A stretch of 19,555 bases of DNA from an uncultured Flavobacteriales bacterium (lineage in GTDB: Bacteria > Bacteroidota > Bacteroidia > Flavobacteriales > Crocinitomicaceae), in NCBI GenBank assembly GCA_946478775.1, contig CAMLDR010000074.1:1-19555 (forward strand). Reading direction: 5' to 3'. This document shows positions 1 to 8,196 of the stretch, one piece after another. The translations under genes and the position numbers were made by a program. Under the pieces are notes generated by a model that saw only the letters and a list, made by a program, of their open reading frames with translations, made no database searches and had not been told where the DNA came from. Each line of letters starts with the position of its first letter. The stretch's first letter is position 1.

Positions 1-1
1 T

Positions 2-439
2 GTTTACGGTCGTCGTCAGGATCCTGACGGAGCGTATGCCGCGGTTATTCCAAAATTCATTCAGCAGTTTATGGGATATGACTCACCAATAATTCATGGA
101 GACGGTTCATATTCTCGTGATTTCACCTATATTGATAACGTCATTCAAATGAATCATTTGGCTGCCACTACAGAAAATAAAAGTGCGATTGGTCAGGTAT
201 TTAATACCGCAGTTGGAGAGCGAACAACGTTATTGGAAGTAACCCAACTGATCCGACACTATTTGGGTGAATTTGATCCGAAGATTTCAACTATTGAGAT
301 TAAGTTTGGACCGAATCGCCAAGGAGATATCCCTCATTCTCTGGCTAGTGTGGATAAAGCAAAAGAGCTGCTTGGATATGAGCCCAGTCACTATCTGGAC
401 GCAGGATTAAAGGAAAGTTTGAGTTGGTATTTTAATTAA
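2..439 (+). CDS. UDP-N-acetylglucosamine 4-epimerase-like SDR protein (WbpP/TviC type), C-terminal part
   Basis: The reading frame is open from base 2, so this is the last ~145 codons of a gene that starts outside the window. It begins just after where the catalytic YxxxK would lie and shows the segment VYGRRQDPDGAYAAVIPKF, typical of extended short-chain dehydrogenases of the WbpP/TviC (VipB) group. The block RDFTYIDNV and a C-terminal PNRQGDIPHSLA segment follow, both conserved in nucleotide-sugar epimerases. Known family members interconvert UDP-GlcNAc and UDP-GalNAc or their uronic acids in the cytoplasm, supplying precursors for capsule or O-antigen. The Rossmann NAD-binding half is not visible. 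The family assignment is firm; the exact sugar substrate is inferred. The next frame starts 8 nt after the stop and is a broken relative of this gene. Confidence 0.85.
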   Translation, partial: VYGRRQDPDGAYAAVIPKFIQQFMGYDSPIIHGDGSYSRDFTYIDNVIQMNHLAATTENKSAIGQVFNTAVGERTTLLEVTQLIRHYLGEFDPKISTIEIKFGPNRQGDIPHSLASVDKAKELLGYEPSHYLDAGLKESLSWYFN

Positions 440-447
440 GAAGAGGA

Positions 448-741
448 ATGAAGCACCAAAAAACTCAAAATAAGAGAATATTAATTACAGGGGGAACTGG
501 ATTTATGGGTGCTAATTTGTGCGAGGATTTTTTAAAGTTCAAATCACTAAAGAAGTTCCTTAACCTTTATCCTGATAATGAAATTCAATATGATCCAAAT
601 CGGGATAGAGATATTTTGCATTCCTTAGCAAACATTGAAAAAGCAACCAAGTTAATGGGTTGTATTCCTCAATTAAAACCGGGAGCCTGGATTAAGGAAA
701 CTGTAAAGTGGCATATAGAAGAATTCAAATTAGCAGGATAG
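448..741 (+). pseudogene. Internally deleted SDR nucleotide-sugar epimerase relic (97 aa)
   Basis: The first ~33 residues are the start of an SDR epimerase, with the NAD-binding glycine motif GGTGFMGANL. They run in frame straight into the last ~60 residues of such an enzyme (PNRDRDILHSLANIEKATKLMG), which align with the end of the upstream gene (PNRQGDIPHSLASVDKAKELLG). Roughly 240 codons, with the catalytic Ser/Tyr/Lys and the sugar-binding region, are missing; intact relatives have about 320-340 residues. The protein cannot be an active epimerase. The C-terminal piece has also drifted (RQGD to RDRD, IPHS to ILHS), which suggests relaxed selection. The frame is still open, begins 8 nt after the preceding stop behind an AAGAGGA stretch, and ends 10 nt before the flippase, so it may still be translated. 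Most likely it is a deletion scar from exchange or duplication of epimerase genes. Confidence 0.8.
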
Positions 742-751
742 ACGAAATCCA

Positions 752-2230
752 ATGGAAAAATCAAACACCAATCAGGCAATTTGGGTCGCAATAGGTAGTT
801 TAAGTTCAGTTCTGACTTCATTGCTGACATTGATGATTCTGAGTCGGGCATTAAGTAAAGTTGACTACGGAACCTACAATCAGGTAATGTATGTCTATAA
901 TACTTTGCTTATCGTTTTCTCAGCAGGATTACCCAATGCCTTTCCTTATTTTTTATCGAGGGGGGAAGACAGGAATGCCAAAAACCTCATTTCAAAGATC
1001 AATCGAATATTATTTATTTTAGGATTAGTCTTCACAATAGCCCTCTTTTTAGGTTCTGATCTAATAGCGGTTGCGTTAAAAAATGATGAATTATCAAAAG
1101 CGCTGAAATACTTCGCGCTGGTGCCTATGCTGATGCTGCCGACAATCGGTTTGGAAGGAATCTTGTCCACCTTTCGGAAAACCAAATTTTTAGCCTTGTT
1201 TACGATTGTCACCAGGTTGACCTGTATTGTTTTCGTTACCACCCCCGTTTTAGTTTGGAATCTAGGAGTGGAATCTGCCCTCATTGGCTTTACCGTCTAT
1301 TCCTTTATAGCCTTTTTATTGGCTTTGTTTTTAAAGCGGTATCCTACGCGAACGTTCCCTTCTGAAAAAACCACATTTACATATAAAGAGATCTCGGCCT
1401 TTGCTATTCCCTTAATGTTTGCTGGAATCTGGGGAATTATTATCCGAGCATCAGATCAGTTCTTTATAAGCCATTTTTTTGGCACTACCGTTTTTGCGGA
1501 ATTTGCGAATGGCTCTATTGAGCTCCCGTTTGTTACTATTTTTGTGGGAGCAACCAGTGTTGTTCTGATTCCTGTATTTTCCAAGAAATTCCATTCGCAC
1601 GAAAATGCCAAAGAAGAAGTCTTGCTGATTTGGAAAAGTGTATTCAGCAGATCCGTGAAAGTTATTTACCCGATGGTCATTTTTTGCTGGTTCTTTGCCT
1701 TTGAAATAATACATCTTCTTTTTGGAGAGAAGTACTTGGGGTCAGCCGATTATTTCAGGATAAAACTCATTGTAAATTTGTTCACGATCATTACATATAG
1801 TCCACTGATTCTTGCAATAGGAGCAACGAAATATTACAATCGAGTACATTTGATTGGAGCTGTAATATTAGTCTCGCTAGAGTTGTTGTCAGTATACACT
1901 ATCAGTTCACCTTATGTAATAACGATCATATCAGTGATATGTCAAATTAGCCGCATTTTTGCCATGTTGTTTTTCATAGCCAAATATTTTGATATTCCTT
2001 TAATAAAACTGGTTCCACCAAAACTTCAACTGGAAATATTATTACCTTCTGCCTTAATATTATCTTTAATCAAGTTCGTTATAAATAGATTCATGGTCAC
2101 TGATAGTCAGATTCTGATTTTACTTGTTGGATTTGTGGCATATTTTCTGTTTTTTCTAGCTTGGATAAAGTATAGAAAATTAGATTATGGATTTTTGAAC
2201 AATTTTCACAAATTAGGAAAAAAAGCATGA
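752..2230 (+). CDS. Wzx-type polysaccharide flippase
   Basis: This 492-residue protein is almost entirely hydrophobic, with about 12-14 membrane helices. Short charged loops and an N-terminal segment with LTLMILSRALSKVDYGTYNQ resemble the polysaccharide transporter branch of the MOP exporter superfamily (Wzx/RfbX). Such proteins move undecaprenyl-diphosphate-linked repeat units from the cytoplasmic to the periplasmic face of the inner membrane. Length and position, next to a Wzy-like polymerase and several glycosyltransferases, fit this role. The stop overlaps the next start as ATGA. The gene looks distinctly A+T-rich compared with the rsgA-gldA end of the window, as is usual for repeat-unit-specific genes. 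The gene symbol is left empty because these flippases are poorly conserved; the class is confident, the substrate unknown. Confidence 0.88.
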   Translation: MEKSNTNQAIWVAIGSLSSVLTSLLTLMILSRALSKVDYGTYNQVMYVYNTLLIVFSAGLPNAFPYFLSRGEDRNAKNLISKINRILFILGLVFTIALFLGSDLIAVALKNDELSKALKYFALVPMLMLPTIGLEGILSTFRKTKFLALFTIVTRLTCIVFVTTPVLVWNLGVESALIGFTVYSFIAFLLALFLKRYPTRTFPSEKTTFTYKEISAFAIPLMFAGIWGIIIRASDQFFISHFFGTTVFAEFANGSIELPFVTIFVGATSVVLIPVFSKKFHSHENAKEEVLLIWKSVFSRSVKVIYPMVIFCWFFAFEIIHLLFGEKYLGSADYFRIKLIVNLFTIITYSPLILAIGATKYYNRVHLIGAVILVSLELLSVYTISSPYVITIISVICQISRIFAMLFFIAKYFDIPLIKLVPPKLQLEILLPSALILSLIKFVINRFMVTDSQILILLVGFVAYFLFFLAWIKYRKLDYGFLNNFHKLGKKA

Positions 2231-2838
2231 CTATGAAAGAGCTTATCCGAACATGCATGATGTTATCGATACCATACTATCGAGCATATAATAAATTTAA
2301 AAAAAGTAAACAACAAGGATCCTATCCCCAATTTCTACTAGTTAGATTTGGGATTCGAAAATTATACTGGCCGGTGCATAAAAACTGCGCTATTGCAAAT
2401 GGACATAATATTTCAGTCGGAATTAATTGCCTGATAGGTCGCTCTGGGAATTACCTGCAAGGTGCAGGAGGAATTGAGTTTGGAAATTATATTCAACTAG
2501 CTCAAAATGTTGGTATTTTGAGTGCAAATCACAATTTGTATAATCAAAAAATCTATGATCTTAAAAAGGTAAAACTTGGGGATTATTGTTGGGTTGGAAT
2601 GAATAGTGTTGTTTTACCGGGGGTTGAACTTGGGCCAAGAACGATTGTGGCTGCCGGATCGGTTGTTACAAAAAGTTTTATAGAGGGTTTCTGTGTGATT
2701 GGAGGAAATCCTGCAAAGGTCATTAAGCATCTGGACAAAGAACAAATTGTTTTTCACGAAGATGTCGAAGAATATTATGGATATATTCCAAAAAAGAAGT
2801 TTGAAGATAAATGGTTGAAAAAACCAAGAAAACATTAA
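2227..2838 (+). CDS. Left-handed beta-helix (hexapeptide repeat) O-acyltransferase
   Basis: This 203-residue protein belongs to the LbetaH acetyltransferase family (WcaF/maltose-galactoside acetyltransferase type). Imperfect hexapeptide repeats begin near residue 60 (ISVGINCLIGR). They are interrupted by the loop with NHN at residues 101-103, where His102 is the expected catalytic base, and resume as VKLGDYCWVGMNSVVLPGV. The family ending GGNPAKVIK lies at about 159-167. Members transfer an acetyl or other acyl group from acyl-CoA to a sugar hydroxyl or amine. In this locus it probably decorates a repeat-unit sugar. Translation is likely coupled to wzx through the ATGA overlap; a second ATG two codons later (2233) is an equally possible start. 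The acceptor sugar cannot be told from sequence. Confidence 0.88.
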   Translation: MTMKELIRTCMMLSIPYYRAYNKFKKSKQQGSYPQFLLVRFGIRKLYWPVHKNCAIANGHNISVGINCLIGRSGNYLQGAGGIEFGNYIQLAQNVGILSANHNLYNQKIYDLKKVKLGDYCWVGMNSVVLPGVELGPRTIVAAGSVVTKSFIEGFCVIGGNPAKVIKHLDKEQIVFHEDVEEYYGYIPKKKFEDKWLKKPRKH

Positions 2839-2854
2839 TAAAAAACACAGTCTT

Positions 2855-3994
2855 ATGTCTGACCAAGATGGTAAAAAAATTCTCATAATAGGTTATTTTT
2901 TCTTTCCTGAGAATCGTCCCAGGGCGTTTCGAACTTATGAGCTGGTTAGAGAATTTGTTTCCCAAGGCCATCAGGTAGATCTGATACTTCCCGGAAGGCA
3001 GGTGTTCGCTGATCATCCGGTTCAGATGGACAATCTTACAATAAAATATTTAGGAGACGCGGATGCCCACAAAAAAATGGATTTTTCCAAATCATTCAGC
3101 AAACAATCCCGCTGGCGTAATATTGCAAGGTCGATATACAGATATTTTAATCCGTTTACAAATACGGTTAATTATATATTCCAGGTTCGAAATGAGCTTC
3201 GAAAAGACTACGCGGGATATGATATGCTCCTATCCATTGCTTATCCGATTGTTTGCCACATTGGGACTGCGTTTGCAATGAGACGAAACAAACAACTAAA
3301 AGCCACACCGTTAAAAGTAGCTGAATACAGCGATCCCTTTTATACCAAAAGGAGTGCAAAAATGTTCTTTATGTACAAATATCTTGATCGGTGGGCGGCT
3401 TCAAAGTTTGATTATATTATTGTACCGGCAAAAGATGAAGTATCAGCCTATACAAAACATATAGCTCCGGATAGAATCCGGGTGATACCTCAGGGATTCA
3501 ATTTTCAGGACGTTGTGTTGGATACTTATGTCCGGAACGAAGTACCACAATTTGCTTATGCCGGGGTTTTTTATTCAAAATTGCGTAATCCGAAAAAACT
3601 GTTCGAGTTTCTGAAAAAGATAGACACACCATATGTTTTTCATCTCTATACATCACCAACCAACACGGATTCGATGGATGTAATTAACCAGTATGCGCAT
3701 TTATTAGGCGATAAATTAAAGATCCATTATGATATGAATCGGCTTGAATTGATCCGTCGTTTAAGCAAAATGGATTTTCTTATCAATATCAATAACAGTT
3801 CTTTGGCCTTACAATCTCCAAGCAAGCTAATTGATTACGCACTGACCAAGAGGCCCGTGTTCCATTTTGACCACAACTATTTTGATGAGCTAAAATTTCA
3901 AAATTATTTGAACAGGATCTATGATCCTAATCAATTTGATGTTACACCTTACGATATAAAAACGGTAACCCATCAATTTTTAACACTGGAGTGA
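2855..3994 (+). CDS. GT-B fold glycosyltransferase (GT4-like)
   Basis: The 379-residue product starts with a GT-B N-terminal domain: KKILIIGYFFFPENRPRAFR, a strand-glycine-rich-loop pattern common in GT4 enzymes, followed by EFVSQGHQVDLILPG. The C-terminal half keeps a donor-domain pattern, with IRVIPQGFNF near residues 207-216 and SPSKLIDYALTKRPV around residues 320-335. That last segment stands where the EX7E motif is usually found, and the first Glu of that motif is not evident. It probably transfers a sugar from a nucleotide donor to the lipid-linked intermediate at the inner face of the cytoplasmic membrane. It follows the acyltransferase by 16 nt. The fold is well supported; donor, acceptor and linkage are unknown. 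Confidence 0.8.
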   Translation: MSDQDGKKILIIGYFFFPENRPRAFRTYELVREFVSQGHQVDLILPGRQVFADHPVQMDNLTIKYLGDADAHKKMDFSKSFSKQSRWRNIARSIYRYFNPFTNTVNYIFQVRNELRKDYAGYDMLLSIAYPIVCHIGTAFAMRRNKQLKATPLKVAEYSDPFYTKRSAKMFFMYKYLDRWAASKFDYIIVPAKDEVSAYTKHIAPDRIRVIPQGFNFQDVVLDTYVRNEVPQFAYAGVFYSKLRNPKKLFEFLKKIDTPYVFHLYTSPTNTDSMDVINQYAHLLGDKLKIHYDMNRLELIRRLSKMDFLININNSSLALQSPSKLIDYALTKRPVFHFDHNYFDELKFQNYLNRIYDPNQFDVTPYDIKTVTHQFLTLE

Positions 3995-4025
3995 TGTATT
4001 GTAACGAACATATCCTCTTATAATT

Positions 4026-5234
4026 ATGCAACGAATAAAAAAAGTCATAGCGTTTCTATTCTTGTTCATGCTTTTTTACCTTGAGCCGATTCAGGTTTTT
4101 GGAAATATCACATTCTCACAGTTTTGGAAAATACCGTTTGTACTCTTTCTATTGTTAAAAGTGTTGACAATTAAAAAACCAATAACTGCAACATTCACCA
4201 AGGTTGCATACGGTCGTGCCATAAAGAATTTAATTAATGGAGGAATGTTTAGAAATTACATTCCTGAATTAATCGATTTCATAAGATATATGATGTTTCC
4301 ATTGATGTACACTTATGTCCTAAATACACCTCGAATCAGAAGTAAAGTTGATGTTCTATTGAAGGGCTTTGCTCAGTTTATTATTCTTTCGGGCATACCT
4401 TTTATTCTAGGAATTGTAGACAGTTTGGGACGGACTATTGAGATTGGGGGTGATTTCAAATCTTTCGTCGGACTTTTTCAGAATCCACATGTAGCGGCCA
4501 TATCAACCGCTGTTTCTCTCCTGGTAATTTTATACTATTTAAACTGGCGAAACAGTAATATTGTATCTCGTGCCTGGAATATATTTCTATTTGGTCTTGG
4601 TTTGTATATTCTCTTCCAAACTTTCGTCAGAACTGGTTATGTTACTTTCTTATTAGGGATCTTTATTCTTTACATGCCAAAAAGAATCTCTCCAAGACAG
4701 ATAGCTGGAATTGCCATGCTAGCTGTAGCATCTGTATTTACCATTTCATATTTGCTCGAAAATAACGAACTTTTTTTCAACCGCATTTTCGATATTAGAA
4801 ATGGTAAACAAACCGAACTTGGATCTGGCCGACTGATTTTTTGGGCAGGAGTGGTTGAAATGTGGTTGAATGGCAATCTTTTTCATCTTGTATTTGGTTT
4901 TGGCTATGAAGCTTTAACAGATTCGATGTATCTACTCACAGGATTACGGATTTTTGCACATAGTGAATTTTTCACCCAATTAGGCCAAAACGGTTTAATT
5001 GGGATAATACTATTTGTTTGGTTTGTCTTTTCGCTTTTTCTTTTTATCAGAAAACGGAAACAATGTAAAAGTTACAGACTTGCACTCGCTGTTTTCTTTT
5101 TAAACCTTTCTGTAATGCTTACACAGGGAGGCGTTGTATTTCCATTAGATGTAATTACTGTATTCATATTAGTTAAGCTTACCATTGAGTCAATGCAACT
5201 GCAAACTCATAAAACGAATACATATGGAGATTAG
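4026..5234 (+). CDS. Wzy-like O-antigen/capsule polymerase (O-antigen ligase family membrane protein)
   Basis: The 402-residue protein has about ten predicted membrane helices. A larger soluble loop in the C-terminal third contains GSGRLIFWAGVVEMW and the segment HSEFFTQLGQNGLIG. The pattern GR-x-x-W followed by an H-[NS]-x-[FY] plus G-x-x-G block is characteristic of Wzy polymerases and WaaL-type ligases, whose periplasmic loops bind lipid-linked glycans. In a locus with Wzx, Wza and Wzc, a polymerase that joins repeat units on the periplasmic side is the best reading. A ligase is the main alternative. The gene overlaps the next glycosyltransferase by 11 nt. Sequence conservation in this family is low, so no symbol is given. 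Confidence 0.82.
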   Translation: MQRIKKVIAFLFLFMLFYLEPIQVFGNITFSQFWKIPFVLFLLLKVLTIKKPITATFTKVAYGRAIKNLINGGMFRNYIPELIDFIRYMMFPLMYTYVLNTPRIRSKVDVLLKGFAQFIILSGIPFILGIVDSLGRTIEIGGDFKSFVGLFQNPHVAAISTAVSLLVILYYLNWRNSNIVSRAWNIFLFGLGLYILFQTFVRTGYVTFLLGIFILYMPKRISPRQIAGIAMLAVASVFTISYLLENNELFFNRIFDIRNGKQTELGSGRLIFWAGVVEMWLNGNLFHLVFGFGYEALTDSMYLLTGLRIFAHSEFFTQLGQNGLIGIILFVWFVFSLFLFIRKRKQCKSYRLALAVFFLNLSVMLTQGGVVFPLDVITVFILVKLTIESMQLQTHKTNTYGD

Positions 5235-6315
5235 CAAAGTCAAAGTGCTTCTGGTTACACCTCATTTTAACCTACCTGGTGGAGTTGCTGAGTTTAACAA
5301 ATTGTTTGTTCATTTTAGCAAAAATTCTGAATTCCGTGTGTTTAGTTTACTTTCAAGTTCAAAGAAAACATTTTTCGGGAAGGTGCTTGGTGGTTTGATT
5401 GATCGAATAAGAATAATCTTCTTATTGCAGTTTAAGAAAATTGATATCGTTCAAATCAATCCATCTCTTGCAAAAAATGCGATAAAACGGGATGGCTATT
5501 TCGTATGGATAAGTAAAGTATTCGGAAAAAAAGTATTGGTTCATTGGCACGGGTGGAATCCCTCCAATGAAAATTTATTAAAAGGAAAATCTTTAAAGTA
5601 TCTTAAGAAAACTATTTTTAAAGCAAATCATATTGTTTTTCTTTCGAATGAATCTGCCAAAAAACTCATTGATAGTGGTTACGAAAATTGTTGGAGCCTG
5701 GGCAACACAATGGTAGATAATCGGCTGCTGGAGTTTGTACCAACTGCTAAAAAGGCTGACACCTTACCAAATTTACTTTTTCTATCAACAGTTTCGAAGA
5801 ACAAAGGAATATATACTTTCTTATCGACGGTAGCGGAATTGCAAAATAGAGGTGTTCAATTCGGGACTCTAATTGCCGGTGAGGGACCGGAATTGAATGC
5901 GCTGAAACTGTTGGTGCGTGATAAAAACCTTGTGAATGTTGAGTTTTTAGGACACGTGACAGACCTGAAAAAAGCAGAAACGTTCACTCGCAGCAGTGTC
6001 TATCTGTTTCCTTCGAGTTACGAAGGAATGCCTACAACGGTAATTGAAGCCATGGCATTCGGACTTCCTGTATTGTGTACGAAAGTGGGTGCCTTACCTG
6101 ATTTTTTTGTGAATGGTAAAATGGGATATTTTATTGATGACTTAAATGACATAGAAACAATTGCTGATAAAATAGTAGAACTATGGAATAACAGCGAACT
6201 TCACTATGCAATATCAGGTTACAACAAACTGAAGGTGAATGAACATTATTTAGCTACTTCTACTGTCAATAGTTTAGAAAAACTTCATCAAAGAATAATA
6301 AATGAATCATACTGA
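5224..6315 (+). CDS. Glycosyltransferase family 4 protein
   Basis: The start is placed at the ATG at 5224, which overlaps the polymerase stop by 11 nt. The longer upstream frame would add 13 residues from inside the polymerase gene and starts poorly. The 363-residue protein begins KVKVLLVTPHFNLPGGVAEFN, the GGV loop of GT4 enzymes, and has HWHGWNP in the acceptor domain. The donor-binding half contains LIAGEGPEL, FLGHV and SYEGMPTTVIEAMAFGLPV, with the EX7E pair at Glu267 and Glu275. These residues place it in the retaining GT-B family GT4. It probably adds one sugar of the repeat unit in the cytoplasm. The specific sugar is not inferable. Translational coupling continues into the next gene through a 14-nt overlap. 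Confidence 0.9.
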   Translation: MEISKVKVLLVTPHFNLPGGVAEFNKLFVHFSKNSEFRVFSLLSSSKKTFFGKVLGGLIDRIRIIFLLQFKKIDIVQINPSLAKNAIKRDGYFVWISKVFGKKVLVHWHGWNPSNENLLKGKSLKYLKKTIFKANHIVFLSNESAKKLIDSGYENCWSLGNTMVDNRLLEFVPTAKKADTLPNLLFLSTVSKNKGIYTFLSTVAELQNRGVQFGTLIAGEGPELNALKLLVRDKNLVNVEFLGHVTDLKKAETFTRSSVYLFPSSYEGMPTTVIEAMAFGLPVLCTKVGALPDFFVNGKMGYFIDDLNDIETIADKIVELWNNSELHYAISGYNKLKVNEHYLATSTVNSLEKLHQRIINESY

Positions 6316-7510
6316 TCAGAAGTTGCTGACAGCCTTTATTAAACTTAAGGCGTACTGTGAAAAGGAAGACTTCAAAGGCTGGGACCCTTATGATGGCCTC
6401 AATTCAAAGATCTTTCAAGCGCTCCCTTTCAAGTATTGGGATCTTGCCCGTTTGGCCTGGATACAAGGTTTCAAGCGAAGCCCGATTAATTTTCGCCGTT
6501 TATTGTTGGTATCGAAAGAGCATAATGCCAAAGGCATAGGACTTTTTCTTTCAGGATATTGCAATCTGTATAAATTAGCAGCTAAGGGAGATCATGCTTT
6601 TGGTACCCCGGAAGAAATCAAAACGAAAATCAATGAACTCGCGGAGTTGCTGATAACGATGAGTAATAAAGATTATTCCGGTGCATGTTGGGGATATAAC
6701 TTCGATTGGCAAGCGAGACGATTATTTCTGTTCCCGAAGAACACTCCTACAGTTGTCGCAACGACGTTTTGTGCATCGGCACTGTTTGAGGCATATGAAG
6801 TCACTGGGAATGAACAGTATTTGAACACAGCACTTTCTTCGGCCAATTTCGTGTTGAATGATTTAAACAGAACTCCCGGCAAAAAAGGCTTTATCCTGTC
6901 TTACAGTCCATTAAAGGGAAATGATACCGTTTACAATGCATCCTTATTGGGTGCTAAGTTGTTAAGCATTTGTTACTCTTACCGGAAGGATGAAGCATAT
7001 AGAAAAGTTTCAAAGGAAATTGTTGAAGCTGTATGTGCAGGTCAATCAGAAGATGGTTCCTGGGTCTATGGTTTATTACCTGTACAATCCTGGATCGATA
7101 GTTTTCATACGGGCTACAACCTCGACGCAATCGCACACTACCAAAAGTTCTGCAGTGATCATCAGTTTGAAGAAAATCTGGAACGCGGTTTTGATTTTTA
7201 TATCAAAAATTTTTTCCTGGAAGACGGAACACCCAAATATTACCACAACAAAATCTACCCGATAGACATCCATTGCCCGGGTCAACTTTTCGTAACTTTG
7301 CATGCACTGAAATCCTGGACCAAACATGAAGAACTAGCTGATCGGGTAGTGAAATGGACATTGGAGCATCTGTTTAATAGAAAGGGATACTTCTATTACC
7401 AGCTGAAAAAAGGGGTGAGTTCCAAAATCCCATATATGCGTTGGAGCAATGCTTTCATGTTCAATGCACTCTCGGTTTACCTGCTAAACAATACAAAAGA
7501 TGGAAAGTAA
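6302..7510 (+). CDS. Alpha/alpha-toroid protein of polysaccharide loci, function unknown (possibly VpsJ-like)
   Basis: The 402-residue protein has no signal peptide and no membrane segment. Its sequence suggests repeated helical hairpins: Ala/Leu-rich helices (ATTFCASALFEAYEVTG, YLNTALSSANFVL) alternate with aromatic turns. A QSEDGSW segment resembles the QW motif of squalene-cyclase/prenyltransferase-like (alpha/alpha)6 barrels. Other likely active-site-facing patches are FDWQAR, SFHTGYNLDA, YPIDIHCPGQ and MRWSNAFMFNAL. As I recall, relatives in exopolysaccharide clusters are annotated VpsJ-like or, misleadingly, delta-aminolevulinic acid dehydratase. It carries none of the metal-binding or Schiff-base Lys motifs of true HemB. 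The toroid fold is shared by sugar epimerases, lyases and glycosidases, so it could act on the glycan or its precursor inside the cell. It lies between a GT4 and the GT26 gene with overlaps of 14 and 11 nt, so it belongs to the biosynthesis operon. Confidence 0.6.
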   Translation: MNHTDQKLLTAFIKLKAYCEKEDFKGWDPYDGLNSKIFQALPFKYWDLARLAWIQGFKRSPINFRRLLLVSKEHNAKGIGLFLSGYCNLYKLAAKGDHAFGTPEEIKTKINELAELLITMSNKDYSGACWGYNFDWQARRLFLFPKNTPTVVATTFCASALFEAYEVTGNEQYLNTALSSANFVLNDLNRTPGKKGFILSYSPLKGNDTVYNASLLGAKLLSICYSYRKDEAYRKVSKEIVEAVCAGQSEDGSWVYGLLPVQSWIDSFHTGYNLDAIAHYQKFCSDHQFEENLERGFDFYIKNFFLEDGTPKYYHNKIYPIDIHCPGQLFVTLHALKSWTKHEELADRVVKWTLEHLFNRKGYFYYQLKKGVSSKIPYMRWSNAFMFNALSVYLLNNTKDGK

Positions 7511-8195
7511 ATTGGCCAATAATGTGCGTTGCTTCGCTCCTGCTTCACGAAAGGAATTAATGGATTATGCTTTTGAACAGCGGGCTATTTTGGTTGCTGT
7601 GAACGCAGAAAAAATTCTACACGCTACAGATGAATCACGCAGTATTATCAACCGAAACGTTGGTTATCCCGATGGTATCGGTGCGGTGTGGGCATTGAAG
7701 AAAAAAGGATGTCGTTCCGTTGTAAAAATTCCCGGCTGTGAATTGTGGCTGGATATCGTAAAAGAATACTATCAAACAAAAAGTTTTTACCTCTTGGGAG
7801 GAACAAATGAGGTTATTCAGGAAACGGTTGACCGATTAAAGAGGGACTTCTCCGGAATTAATATCCTGAGCCATAGAAATGGCTATTTGTCGGATGATGA
7901 ACGGAAGGACCTGATCATGGATATTGTTGAGAAAAAACCAGATATTGTCTTTGTTGCCATGGGATCCCCCAAGCAGGAGTTGCTAATGGAAGAAATGTAT
8001 CGTCATCATCCCGCTGTTTACCAAGGTTTAGGCGGAAGTTTTGATGTGTATACTGAAAAAGTACAACGTGCACCTCAATGGTGGGTAAAAAACAACCTGG
8101 AATGGGCTTATCGACTGGTAAAACAACCTTCCCGTATTAAAAGGCAAATTCACCTGGTTCGCTTTTTTATATTACTTCAATTCAATAAACTTTGA
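7500..8195 (+). CDS. WecG/TagA/CpsF family glycosyltransferase (GT26)
   Basis: The 231-residue product carries the full GT26 pattern. NAEKI lies at residues 35-39, and GYPDGIG at 55-61, whose Asp58 matches the proposed catalytic base of TagA. LLGGTNE is near 98-104, VFVAMGSPKQE near 140-150, GLGGSFDVY at 166-174 and RAPQWW at 180-185. The ending EWAYRLVKQPSRIKR is the amphipathic tail that anchors the enzyme to the membrane. TagA transfers ManNAc, and WecG transfers ManNAcA, onto undecaprenyl-PP-GlcNAc. The neighbouring UDP-GlcNAc 2-epimerase makes UDP-ManNAc, and no UDP-ManNAc dehydrogenase is visible in the window. ManNAc is therefore the simplest donor, although a dehydrogenase may lie upstream. 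The start overlaps the previous gene by 11 nt. Confidence 0.92.
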   Translation: MESKLANNVRCFAPASRKELMDYAFEQRAILVAVNAEKILHATDESRSIINRNVGYPDGIGAVWALKKKGCRSVVKIPGCELWLDIVKEYYQTKSFYLLGGTNEVIQETVDRLKRDFSGINILSHRNGYLSDDERKDLIMDIVEKKPDIVFVAMGSPKQELLMEEMYRHHPAVYQGLGGSFDVYTEKVQRAPQWWVKNNLEWAYRLVKQPSRIKRQIHLVRFFILLQFNKL

Positions 8196-8196
8196 T

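Noticed and set aside
946..1284. 112-codon minus-strand frame inside wzx
   Set aside because: No domain, entirely opposite a membrane-protein gene; typical shadow frame.
6302..7510. Delta-aminolevulinic acid dehydratase (HemB)
   Set aside because: The sequence lacks the HemB Schiff-base lysine and cysteine-rich metal site and looks like a helical toroid; the name is probably a propagated misannotation.
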